Assembly: GCF_000502955.1 (NCBI RefSeq)
Contig: NZ_AYWO01000020.1
Location: 27,374-91,373, forward strand
Direction: 5' to 3'
Source of the DNA: Mesorhizobium sp. LNHC252B00
GTDB lineage: Bacteria; Pseudomonadota; Alphaproteobacteria; Rhizobiales; Rhizobiaceae
Length of the DNA: 64,000 nucleotides
Below, piece by piece: positions 39,445 to 47,477 of the stretch (position 1 is its first letter; every line of letters begins with the position of its first letter). The notes below the pieces were generated by a model. It made no database searches, was not told where the DNA came from, and was given only the letters and a program-made list of their open reading frames with translations. The position numbers and the translations under genes were made by a program.

Positions 39445-40383
39445 TCACCAGTGCCAGGCACCCTGTCCAAGGGCAGCAACCGCGTCAACGATCCGGGTAA
39501 AACTCGCGCGGGCGCGGCCGACCGTGTGCCGGGCCCTGAGATAGCCGTGCACCAGGCCCGGTTCCTCGAACCAGTATGCCCGTCCGCCGGCCGCGACGAT
39601 GCGGTCGCGATAGGCTCCGCCGTCGGACGATAGCGGATCGCATTGCGCGGTGATCAGTACGGTCGGCGGCAGGTTGGCGAAATCGGCGTCGGCAAGCGGC
39701 GACTGCGTGATGTCCCCGGTGCCGTCTCGCCCGCCGGTGCGGATGTTCTTGTAGAATTCGAGATCGCGCATGGTCAGCATCGGCGCTTCGGCATGCCTGA
39801 GATAGGATCCCTTCGACCGGTCGCCGCCAAGACCGGGATAGATCAGCACCTGGCCGATCGGCCGTTTCGCATGGCCGCGTGTCGCGTGGCTGACCGCGGC
39901 GGCAAGATTGCCGCCGGCGCTGTCGCCGCATAGAAGAATTGGGTGGCTGCGGGCGATGCCAGCCCATTCGAAGGCGCTCATCACGTCGTCGAAGGCCGAT
40001 GGATGCAAGTGCTCCGGCGCCAGCCGGTAATCGACCGAGATCACCTCGTAGCCGGTGCGGTCGCAGAGTTCGGCACAGACATCGTCATGGCTGTTCAGGC
40101 CGCCGAGAATGAAGCCGCCGCCATGGAAATACAGCACCGTCACGGCTGCTTGGCGTGCGCTTCGGTAAATGCGGATCGGGATCTCGTGCGTTCGCGTTGC
40201 AATGGCGGAGGTTTCGACCGCGACGCCTTGCGGGTAGCCGGCAAAGAATTCGCGGCACATGCGGTCGTAGATGTCGCGCTGCTGCGCGATCGTGTAATCG
40301 ATCGTGTCGGGCGGATAGTAGGAATTGGTCCGCTCGATGAAAGCCCAGGTCTCGGCGTCGATGAGCGTTTTGTAGTCGGTCAT
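39445..40383 (-). CDS. HSL-type α/β-hydrolase/esterase
   Basis: The 312-residue esterase of the hormone-sensitive-lipase family has the oxyanion motif HGGG at 87-90, nucleophile Ser155 in GDSAGG, and a C-terminal GLVHGYLR with the catalytic His. The start is ATG 40383; the frame upstream runs through a RIME-like repeat and is not coding. It lies downstream of the carnitine-type operon on the same strand but is separated by 205 bases and the repeat. A role in that pathway is possible but unproven. Confidence 0.88.
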   Translation of the reverse strand: MTDYKTLIDAETWAFIERTNSYYPPDTIDYTIAQQRDIYDRMCREFFAGYPQGVAVETSAIATRTHEIPIRIYRSARQAAVTVLYFHGGGFILGGLNSHDDVCAELCDRTGYEVISVDYRLAPEHLHPSAFDDVMSAFEWAGIARSHPILLCGDSAGGNLAAAVSHATRGHAKRPIGQVLIYPGLGGDRSKGSYLRHAEAPMLTMRDLEFYKNIRTGGRDGTGDITQSPLADADFANLPPTVLITAQCDPLSSDGGAYRDRIVAAGGRAYWFEEPGLVHGYLRARHTVGRARASFTRIVDAVAALGQGAWHW

Positions 40384-40406
40384 GGGCACTGGAAGGGCAG
40401 AGCCCG

Positions 40407-40566
40407 GGCACCCCCCTCTGGCCTGCCGGCCATCTCCCCCGCAAGGGGGGAGATTGGCAGCGTTGATCGCGGTGCACTTCTTGCAACGTTGACGGTTGGC
40501 GAAAGCAGAAATGACATCCAATCTCCCCCCTTGCGGGGGAGATGCCCGGCAGGGCAGAGGGGGGTG
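40407..40566. repeat. RIME-like inverted repeat, copy 2
   Basis: Same family as 34401-34566: a left arm with CCCCCCTCTGGCCTGCCGG and GGGGGGAGATTGGC, a right arm as the reverse complement, and interior GTTGGCGAAAGCAG. It lies between the esterase and the CaiD-like gene. Confidence 0.85.
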
Positions 40567-40588
40567 TGACGGAACGCCATCGTTCCCA

Positions 40589-41371
40589 TTACTTCCCCTT
40601 CCACACCGGATCGCGCTTTTCCGCAAAAGCGCGAAAACCTTCCATATTGTCTTCGGAGCCGTAGAGCGCATCGACCGTCGGCAGCTGCCGGCGCGTCACT
40701 CTGTTCATCGCGTCCTGGAAAGTCAGCGCTTCGGCCACGCGCGCCGTTTCCTTGATCGCTGCAAAGACCAGCGGCGGTCCGCCGGCGAGCAGCCGGGCGA
40801 TCTCCCAGACGCGGTCCTCAAGCTTTTCCTTGGGCAGCACTTCGTTGACCAGGCCCCAGCGATGCGCTTCGGCGACATCCATCCAGCGGCCGGTGAGCAG
40901 AAGGTCCATGGCGACATGATAGGGAATGCGCTTCGGTAGCTTGATCGTTGCCGCGTCGGCCAGCGTGCCGGCGCGAATTTCGGGCAGCGCGAAGGAGGAA
41001 TGGTCGGAGGCGTAGATGAGGTCGCAGGACAGCGCCAGCTCGAAGCCACCGCCGACCGCCATGCCGTTGACGCAGGCGATGACGGGCTTGTTGAGGTCGC
41101 GCAGTTCCTGCAGGCCGGCAAAGCCGCCGACGCCATAGTCGCCGTCGACCGCATCGCCGCCGGCAGCCGCCTTCAGGTCCCAGCCGGCGCAGAAGAACTT
41201 GTCGCCGGCGGTCTTGACGATGGCGACGCGCAAATTGGGATCGTCGCGGAATGCCTTGAAGGTTTCGCCCATCAGCCGCGAGGTCTTCAGGTCGATGGCG
41301 TTGGCCTTGGGCCGGTCGAGCGTGACCTCCAGGATGGTGCCCTCGCGGCGGGTCGAAATGACGTCAGACAT
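40589..41371 (-). CDS. caiD: Carnitinyl-CoA dehydratase-like enoyl-CoA hydratase
   Basis: The 260-residue crotonase-fold protein keeps both catalytic glutamates: Glu111 in GGGFELA and Glu131 in FALPEIRAG. It should hydrate crotonobetainyl-CoA to carnitinyl-CoA, or a similar enoyl-CoA. ATG 41371 overlaps the CoA ligase gene by eight bases. The neighbouring carnitine dehydrogenase, acyl-CoA dehydrogenase and CoA ligase make the carnitine reading likely; specificity is an inference from this context. Confidence 0.82.
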   Translation of the reverse strand: MSDVISTRREGTILEVTLDRPKANAIDLKTSRLMGETFKAFRDDPNLRVAIVKTAGDKFFCAGWDLKAAAGGDAVDGDYGVGGFAGLQELRDLNKPVIACVNGMAVGGGFELALSCDLIYASDHSSFALPEIRAGTLADAATIKLPKRIPYHVAMDLLLTGRWMDVAEAHRWGLVNEVLPKEKLEDRVWEIARLLAGGPPLVFAAIKETARVAEALTFQDAMNRVTRRQLPTVDALYGSEDNMEGFRAFAEKRDPVWKGK

Positions 41372-43448
41372 TCTTCTTGTCTCCCAGCACCAGCAGCGCA
41401 TCGGCGATCCAGGCGCCCTTGCCCTCCGTGCAGACGATCAGCGGGTTGATGTCGAGTTCCTCGATCTCGCCGGCATTCTCCTGCACGAAGGCGGCAATGC
41501 CCGAGATGGCGTCGATGGCAGCCTGAACATCGGCCTTCGGCCGGCCGCGATAGCCTTCGAGCAGCGGATAGAGTTTCAGGCCGTGCAACGCCGCCTCGAT
41601 GTCATCGCGGGTCGCTGGCAGCATTAGCGTGACGCTGTCGCGCAGCAGCTCGACCAGCACGCCGCCGGTGCCCAGCGTCATCACCGCGCCGAACATCGGG
41701 TCGCGGGTGAAGCCGACGATCAGCTCGGCGACGCCGTCGCGCACCATGCGCTCGACATAGAGCCCGGTGCCGAGCGGCAAGAGGTCATGCGCAGCGGTGC
41801 TGACGGACTCGGCGTCTTTGAGGTTGAGCTGCACCGCGCCGACCTCGGATTTGTGGGTGACACCCAGCGCCTTCAGCGCCACCGGGAAGCCGAGCGCCAT
41901 CGACGAGATCACCGCCTCGACCGCATTGGCGGCGCGCTCGCCTTTCGGCACCGGCAGGCCGGCCTTGATGAGGCGGGATTTCGCCTCGGCCTCGTCGGGC
42001 GTGACGTGTTCGCCGACAGGCGCGCCGGAGGCGGAGGTGTCGATCGGCTGCGCCTGCGGCTCAGCCCAAGCCCAACCGATGAAGGCCGCTGCCCCGGCTG
42101 CATCCATGGCTTCGGAAATCCCGAACAGCGGCACCATGCCGCGCGCCATAAGGCCGGCAGTGTATTCCTCCGGCAGGTTCTCCGGCAGCGAGGAGACGAT
42201 GGCACCCTGCGCCTTGTTGGTCTTAAGCGCAGATTCGAAGGCACGCAGCGTCGCCCACCAGTCGGTGTCCGAGCAGCGGTCGGGGCGCGGGAAGTCGAGC
42301 ACCAGCATGTTGAGGTCGAACCCGCCCGACACCATGGCGGTGAAGGTGGCGGTCATCGCCGGCTCATTGTTCCAGATGAAGGTGTGATAGTCCAACGGAT
42401 TGGCCACCGCGACCAGCGGCCCGAGCGTCGATTTGACATGGGCACGGTGGGTGTCGCTGAGCACCGGGAAATTGACCCAGCGGCCTTCGGCGCTGTCGGC
42501 CATGACCGAAGCCTCGCCGCCCGAGCAGCTCATCGATGACAGCCTATAGCCGGGCAACGGTCCGGTGATATGCAGCAGCTTCAGCGCCTCGATGAAGGCG
42601 GGGATGGAATCGACGCGCGCTATGCCCAGCCGCCTCAGGAAGGCGCCCGATGCGGCGTCCGACCCTGCCAGCGAGGCGGTGTGCGAGACGGTCGCTTGCC
42701 GCGCCTGTTCGGAACGGCCGACCTTCATGGCGATGATCGGCTTCTTCAACTCGCGGGCCCTGGCCGCCAGCCGTTCGAAGCCGGCTACGGAATCGAAGGC
42801 TTCGATGTGCAGGCCAAGCGAGGTGACCCGCTCGTCCTCGATCAGGCCGAGTGCCATTTCGGACAGGCCGGTCTGCGCCTGGTTGCCGGCGGTCATCAGG
42901 AAGGCGATCGGGAGGCCGCGCTTCTGCATCGTCATGTTGATGGCGATGTTCGACGACTGGGTGATGATAGCGACACCTTTGCCGCCGTCGGCCAGTCGGA
43001 TGCCGCCATGCTGGTCGGGCCACAGAAGTGCGCCGTCGGCATAGTTGATCAGGCCGTAGCAATTCGGGCCGATGATCGGCATCTGGCCCGCCGCCGCGAC
43101 CAGCTCGGCCTGCAGCCGCTCGCCGTCGTCGTCATAGGCCTCGGTCTCGAGGAAGCCGGCGGCAAAGCAGACTGCACCGCCGGCGCCGCGCTCGGCCAGC
43201 GCCTTGACCACCTCGATGGTCAAGTGCCGGTTGACGCCGACGAAGGCGGCGTCCGGCGCGCCGGGAAGATCGGCGACGGAGCGATAGGCCTTTCGGCCGG
43301 CGACCTCTTCCTTGCTCGGATGCACCGGCCAGATCTCGCCGGCAAAACCCATCTTGATCGATTGCGCCACGACGACTGCGGCCTGAGCGCCGCCGAAGAC
43401 GGCAATCGATTTGGGGCGCAAAAGACGTTCGAGTTTATGCATGGTCAT
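41364..43448 (-). CDS. NDP-forming acyl-CoA synthetase-like CoA ligase
   Basis: The 694-residue fused α/β acyl-CoA synthetase of the ADP-forming type has an N-terminal CoA-binding domain (PKSIAVFGGAQ at about residues 12-22), succinyl-CoA-synthetase-like domains with SHTASLAGSD, and a C-terminal ATP-grasp half. It forms a CoA thioester of a small acid. Between the CaiD-like hydratase and the acyl-CoA dehydrogenase, the best substrate guess is γ-butyrobetaine, carnitine or crotonobetaine. The true substrate is not shown by the sequence. Confidence 0.82.
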   Translation of the reverse strand: MTMHKLERLLRPKSIAVFGGAQAAVVVAQSIKMGFAGEIWPVHPSKEEVAGRKAYRSVADLPGAPDAAFVGVNRHLTIEVVKALAERGAGGAVCFAAGFLETEAYDDDGERLQAELVAAAGQMPIIGPNCYGLINYADGALLWPDQHGGIRLADGGKGVAIITQSSNIAINMTMQKRGLPIAFLMTAGNQAQTGLSEMALGLIEDERVTSLGLHIEAFDSVAGFERLAARARELKKPIIAMKVGRSEQARQATVSHTASLAGSDAASGAFLRRLGIARVDSIPAFIEALKLLHITGPLPGYRLSSMSCSGGEASVMADSAEGRWVNFPVLSDTHRAHVKSTLGPLVAVANPLDYHTFIWNNEPAMTATFTAMVSGGFDLNMLVLDFPRPDRCSDTDWWATLRAFESALKTNKAQGAIVSSLPENLPEEYTAGLMARGMVPLFGISEAMDAAGAAAFIGWAWAEPQAQPIDTSASGAPVGEHVTPDEAEAKSRLIKAGLPVPKGERAANAVEAVISSMALGFPVALKALGVTHKSEVGAVQLNLKDAESVSTAAHDLLPLGTGLYVERMVRDGVAELIVGFTRDPMFGAVMTLGTGGVLVELLRDSVTLMLPATRDDIEAALHGLKLYPLLEGYRGRPKADVQAAIDAISGIAAFVQENAGEIEELDINPLIVCTEGKGAWIADALLVLGDKKNV

Positions 43449-43450
43449 CT

Positions 43451-43503
43451 TTTCGTTTGAGCATCATCTTCTCCCAAGCCTAGCTCCGGCCTTGGGGGAT
43501 CAT
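43451..43503. repeat. Palindromic repeat in the carnitine operon
   Basis: GAGCATCATCTTCTCCC at one end faces GGGGGATCATGCTC at the other, filling most of the gap between the acyl-CoA dehydrogenase and CoA ligase genes. Confidence 0.55.
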
Positions 43504-43506
43504 GCT

Positions 43507-44670
43507 CTAAGCCCCGAACGGACGCAGCAGCGCCCGCGAAATAATATGTCGCTGAATCTCCGAAGTGCCTTCCCAAATTCGCTCGACCCGGGCGTCGCGC
43601 CAGATGCGCTCCAGCGGCAAATCGTCCATCAGCCCCATGCCGCCATGGATCTGGATCGCTTCATCGGCAACAAAGGCGAGCATTTCGGTGGCCTTCAGCT
43701 TGGCCATGGCCATGTCCTGGTCGGTGACGGTGCCCTGATCGTACTTCCAGCCGGCTTCGAACACCATCAGGTCGGCGGCCTTCAGTTCGGTCGCCATGTC
43801 GGCAAGCTTGAACGACACGCCCTGGAACTTGCCGATCTGCTGGCCGAACTGCTGGCGCTGCGCGGCATATTCCACCGCATGGCCAAGCGCCCGCTCGGCG
43901 CGGCCGAGACAGGTGGCGCCGACCTGCAGCCGAGTGGCGCCGAGCCAGGAATTGGCGACATCGAAGCCCTTGTGCACCTCGCCCAGAACCTGGGAGGCCG
44001 GCAAGCGGCAATCGTCGAATTCGAGGATGGCATTGGTGTAGCCGCGATGCGAGACGTTGCGGTAGCCGTCGCGGACGGTGAAGCCTTTGGTCCCTTTGTC
44101 GACAAAAAAGGCGGTGATCTTCTTGCGCTTGCCGCGCGGCGAATCCTCTTCGCCGGAAGCCATGAACACGATGGCGAAGTCGGCGAGGTCGGCGTGGGAG
44201 ATAAAATGCTTGGTGCCGTTGAGCACCCAGTCGTCGCCATTCTGCACGGCCGTCGCCTTCATACCGCGCAGGTCGGAGCCGGCGCCCGGCTCGGTCATCG
44301 CCAGGCAGTCCCATTTCTCGCCGCGGATGCAGGGGAACAAATATTTCTCGCGCTGCTCGGGTGTGCCGGCCAAGAGGATGTTGGAGGGCCGCGCCACGCA
44401 GGTCCAGTGCAACGCATAATTGGCACGGCCGAGCTCTTTCTCGTAGAGCAGCCAGGTCACCGTATCCAGGCCCGCGCCGCCGACATCGGCCGGCATGTTG
44501 GCGGCATAGAGCCCGGCCTCGATCGCCTTGGCCTTGATTTGCTCGATCAACTCGCGGCGCAGCACGCCGGTGCGCTCGACCTCGCGCTCATGCGGGTATA
44601 GCTCGTTCTCGACGAACGCCTTCGTCGTCTCGACGATGAGCTTCTGTTCCTCCGACAACCCGAAATCCAT
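43507..44670 (-). CDS. Acyl-CoA dehydrogenase, CaiA/butyrobetainyl-CoA type
   Basis: The 387-residue FAD enzyme has the acyl-CoA dehydrogenase signatures AMTEPGAGSDLRG, QFGQQIGKFQGV and EAIQIHGGMGLMD. Glu367 in WEGTSEIQR is the expected catalytic base. It oxidises a saturated acyl-CoA to the enoyl-CoA. Four bases separate it from carnitine dehydrogenase, so γ-butyrobetainyl-CoA to crotonobetainyl-CoA is the most economical assignment. General fatty-acyl substrates cannot be excluded. Confidence 0.85.
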   Translation of the reverse strand: MDFGLSEEQKLIVETTKAFVENELYPHEREVERTGVLRRELIEQIKAKAIEAGLYAANMPADVGGAGLDTVTWLLYEKELGRANYALHWTCVARPSNILLAGTPEQREKYLFPCIRGEKWDCLAMTEPGAGSDLRGMKATAVQNGDDWVLNGTKHFISHADLADFAIVFMASGEEDSPRGKRKKITAFFVDKGTKGFTVRDGYRNVSHRGYTNAILEFDDCRLPASQVLGEVHKGFDVANSWLGATRLQVGATCLGRAERALGHAVEYAAQRQQFGQQIGKFQGVSFKLADMATELKAADLMVFEAGWKYDQGTVTDQDMAMAKLKATEMLAFVADEAIQIHGGMGLMDDLPLERIWRDARVERIWEGTSEIQRHIISRALLRPFGA

Positions 44671-44674
44671 GATC

Positions 44675-45778
44675 TCAGCCCTTCTTCTTGCCGGTCTTTT
44701 TCTTCGGCTTTTCGGCTTTCTTCACCGGCTTCAACGTCTTGGCCTTCTCGGCCGCCTTGGAGGCCACAGGCTTTTTGGCCGCTAGCTTGGCCAGTTGCCT
44801 GGTATAGTCCTTGTGCAAGGCACCGGCACCCCAGCCCTTGCCTTTGTTCTGCTTCGACAGCGCGTCCATGATCGCAACCAGATTGTCGTCGCGGATCTTT
44901 TCCAGCTCGCGGATCGACAGCCCATGCGCCTGGTCGTCCGACTGCGTGGCGATCAGGTCGACCAGTTCATCGTTGAACTCCGGCACGTCCATCAGCTTGG
45001 TCCATGGCCATTTCAAGCACGGCCCGAACTGGGCCATGAAGTGGCGCATACCGGCCTCGCCCCCTGCGACGCGATAGACCTGGAACATGCCCATCTGCGC
45101 CCAGCGCAGGCCAAAGCCGAAGCGCATGATGTCATCGAGTTCCTCGACGGTGCAGATGCCGTCCTTTATTAGCCACAGCGCCTCGCGCCATGCCGCTTCG
45201 AGCAGGCGGTCGCCGACGAAGGCTTCGATCTCCTTGCGGATCACCACCGGCTTCATGCCGATCGAGGCATACATTTCCTTGGCGACCTCGATCGCCTCTG
45301 GGAAGGTCTGTTCGCCGCCGACGATCTCGACAAGCGGCAAGAGGTAAACGGGGTTGAACGGATGCCCGACGACCAGCCGCTCCGGGTGCTTCTTCATCGC
45401 CACCTGCATGTCGGTCGGCTTGATGCCCGAGGTCGAGGAGCCGACAATGGCGTTTGCCGGCGCATGGGTATCGATCTCGGCCAGCACGCGGTGCTTGAGA
45501 TCGAGCCGCTCAGGCACGCTTTCCTGGATGAAGTCGGCATCGGCAACCGCCTCGGCGATGGTCTTGGCAAAGGTCAGTTTGCCCTCTTTCGGCAAGCCGC
45601 CAGGCACCATCTGCTTGTAGGCGCGGCGCGCGCCTTTCATCACTTCGCCAACCTTGCGCGACGCTTCGGGATCGGGATCGAAGATCGACACGTCGATGCC
45701 GTTGAGCAACAGGCGCGCCACCCAGCCGGCGCCGATGACGCCGCCACCGATGGCGGCCGCCTTGTTGATGATGCTCAT
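44675..45778 (-). CDS. lcdH: L-carnitine 3-dehydrogenase with Lys-rich tail
   Basis: The 367-residue NAD-dependent 3-hydroxyacyl-CoA-dehydrogenase-fold enzyme has the dinucleotide motif IGGGVIGAGW (10-19), catalytic His139 in VVGHPFNPVYLLPLVEI and partner Glu151. It oxidises L-carnitine to 3-dehydrocarnitine. Some rhizobial homologues carry a fused thioesterase domain; here that part is absent and about 38 residues of Lys/Ala-rich low-complexity tail close the protein. It overlaps the HD-domain gene by four bases, and the BKACE gene lies one gene upstream, which strongly supports the assignment. Confidence 0.9.
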   Translation of the reverse strand: MSIINKAAAIGGGVIGAGWVARLLLNGIDVSIFDPDPEASRKVGEVMKGARRAYKQMVPGGLPKEGKLTFAKTIAEAVADADFIQESVPERLDLKHRVLAEIDTHAPANAIVGSSTSGIKPTDMQVAMKKHPERLVVGHPFNPVYLLPLVEIVGGEQTFPEAIEVAKEMYASIGMKPVVIRKEIEAFVGDRLLEAAWREALWLIKDGICTVEELDDIMRFGFGLRWAQMGMFQVYRVAGGEAGMRHFMAQFGPCLKWPWTKLMDVPEFNDELVDLIATQSDDQAHGLSIRELEKIRDDNLVAIMDALSKQNKGKGWGAGALHKDYTRQLAKLAAKKPVASKAAEKAKTLKPVKKAEKPKKKTGKKKG

Positions 45779-46404
45779 GCGGAAGCTCCGGTTCTTGTCT
45801 TGGCTGTTGCGGGATCGATGAGAGGCACGCGCTCGCCGGCGCGGATCACCGGGGGATCGTAAGCCTTGCGGGCAAACACTTCGAGCACGAAGGGCCGGAA
45901 GAATTCGATCGGCAGCGTGTCGTAGTCGGGGTCGAAGCTCGACTGGTCCCAGCGCTCGCAGAACTGATCGCAATCATCGAAATAGGCGTGGCCGGCGAAG
46001 CGGTCGCGCGCATGGCGGTTGCCGCCCAGATGATGGGCATAGTAGAGCCGCTGGAAATCGCCGTGCTTTTCCACCACCCAGGTGCATTGTTCGCGTACGA
46101 AAGGCTTCAGGATCGAAGCGGCATATTCGTCGTGATTGTAGGGCGCGTATATGTCGCCGATATCGTGCAGCAGCGCGCACGCGATCCAGTCGGTATCGGC
46201 GCCGTCGCGCCAGGCGCGGGTCGCCGCCTGCAGCGAATGGCCGAGCCGGGTGATCTTGTACCCCGACAGACCCGCGTCGAGCTGAACCAGCGCGTCGAGC
46301 AGCCGCTCGCCGGTCCTTGCCGCATAGTCGATTTCATGCGCGGTCAGGAACTCATAGTCGTCCCGGTCGCCATCCTTCATCGCCGTGAATTTTACGGTAG
46401 TCAT
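45775..46404 (-). CDS. HD-domain protein with PhnZ/TmpB-type diiron ligands
   Basis: In this 209-residue protein every ligand expected for HD-domain mixed-valence diiron oxygenases is seen in order: His56 (RLGHSLQAA), His80 and Asp81 (ALLHDIGD), His90 (YNHDEYAASIL), His113 (VEKHGDFQRLYY) and Asp152 (CERWDQ). Spacing follows PhnZ (His34, His58, Asp59, His80, His104, Asp161, from memory). PhnZ, TmpB and MIOX oxidatively cleave C–P or C–C bonds. The gene is locked between BKACE and carnitine dehydrogenase, with a four-base overlap to the latter. A hydrolase role is also possible; function is unassigned. Confidence 0.8.
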   Translation of the reverse strand: MTTVKFTAMKDGDRDDYEFLTAHEIDYAARTGERLLDALVQLDAGLSGYKITRLGHSLQAATRAWRDGADTDWIACALLHDIGDIYAPYNHDEYAASILKPFVREQCTWVVEKHGDFQRLYYAHHLGGNRHARDRFAGHAYFDDCDQFCERWDQSSFDPDYDTLPIEFFRPFVLEVFARKAYDPPVIRAGERVPLIDPATAKTRTGASA

Positions 46405-46426
46405 ATCGACCCTCCCGGCGAATAAT

Positions 46427-47344
46427 TTATGCCGCTATCGGCGCCCGCTTGGTGAGGTTGAGCTTCTTGCGCACTTCCTCCGGGCCGATGATCCTGGCGC
46501 CCAGATTGGTGACGATGCTGGCGGCTCGTTCGACCAACTGCGCATTGGTCGCCAGCACGCCCTTGTCGAGCCACAGATTGTCTTCCAGGCCGACCCGGAC
46601 ATTGCCGCCGGCCAGCACGGCGGCGGCGGCATAGGCCATCTGGTTGCGGCCGATGGCGAAGGCCGACCAGTTCCAGGTCGACGGCACGTTGTTGACCATT
46701 GCCATGAAGGTGTTGAGGTCGTCGGGCGCCCCCCACGGCACACCCATGCATAGCTGCACGAGCGCGTCGGGATCGAGCACCTTTTCCTCGACCAGCTGCT
46801 TGGCGAACCACAGATGGCCGGTATCGAAGGCCTCGATCTCCGGTTTGACGCCGAGCGCCGTCATCATGCCGCCCATGGCGCGCAGCATGCCGGGCGTGTT
46901 GGTCATGACATAGTCGGCCTCGGCGAAATTCATGGTGCCGCAATCGAGCGTGCAGATTTCCGGCAGGCACTGGCGCACATGTTCCATGCGGTTGGTGGCG
47001 CCGCCCATGTCGGTGCCTTTTTCGTTGAGCGGCAGCGGTGCTTCCGGCGAGCCGAAGACCATGTCGCCGCCCATGCCGGCGGTCAGGTTCAGGATGACGT
47101 CTACTTCCGCCTCGCGAATGCGCTCGGTGACTTCGCGATAGAGATGCACGTCGCGCCTGGGCTTGCCGGTTTCAGGGTCACGCACATGGCAGTGGACGAT
47201 CGCGGCGCCGGCTTTGGCCGCATCGATGGCCGAATCGGCGATCTGCTTGGGCGAGCGCGGTACATGCGGGCTGCGATCCTGCGAGCCGCCGGATCCGGTC
47301 ACGGCACAGGTAATGAAGACCTCACGGTTCATCGCAAGCGGCAT
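46427..47344 (-). CDS. BKACE-family dehydrocarnitine cleavage enzyme
   Basis: The 305-residue DUF849/BKACE protein has zinc-binding His51 and His53 in VHCHVRDPETG. BKACE enzymes condense a β-keto acid with acetyl-CoA to release acetoacetate and a new CoA thioester; next to carnitine dehydrogenase the substrate should be 3-dehydrocarnitine, giving betainyl-CoA. The start is ATG 47344, preceded by GGAGGAGA; the frame upstream is not coding. It is the first gene of the operon, divergent from the regulator. Confidence 0.9.
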   Translation of the reverse strand: MPLAMNREVFITCAVTGSGGSQDRSPHVPRSPKQIADSAIDAAKAGAAIVHCHVRDPETGKPRRDVHLYREVTERIREAEVDVILNLTAGMGGDMVFGSPEAPLPLNEKGTDMGGATNRMEHVRQCLPEICTLDCGTMNFAEADYVMTNTPGMLRAMGGMMTALGVKPEIEAFDTGHLWFAKQLVEEKVLDPDALVQLCMGVPWGAPDDLNTFMAMVNNVPSTWNWSAFAIGRNQMAYAAAAVLAGGNVRVGLEDNLWLDKGVLATNAQLVERAASIVTNLGARIIGPEEVRKKLNLTKRAPIAA

Positions 47345-47369
47345 GGAACTCTCCTCCGATAGAAACACT

Positions 47370-47418
47370 ATGCATGTCGCCCAAAAGTGGGAACCGGTTT
47401 TGGGACAACGACATGCAC
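47370..47418. repeat. Palindromic repeat in the carnitine regulatory gap
   Basis: Runs from ATGCATGTCGCCCAAAAGTG to GGGACAACGACATGCAC between the divergent BKACE and regulator genes. A shortened copy lies just after the regulator at 48461-48492. Confidence 0.75.
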
Positions 47419-47477
47419 AAAGACCAACCAACAATGACCGACTTGCCGGAAACTGTTTTGCGTTTTACGAAGCTTCC

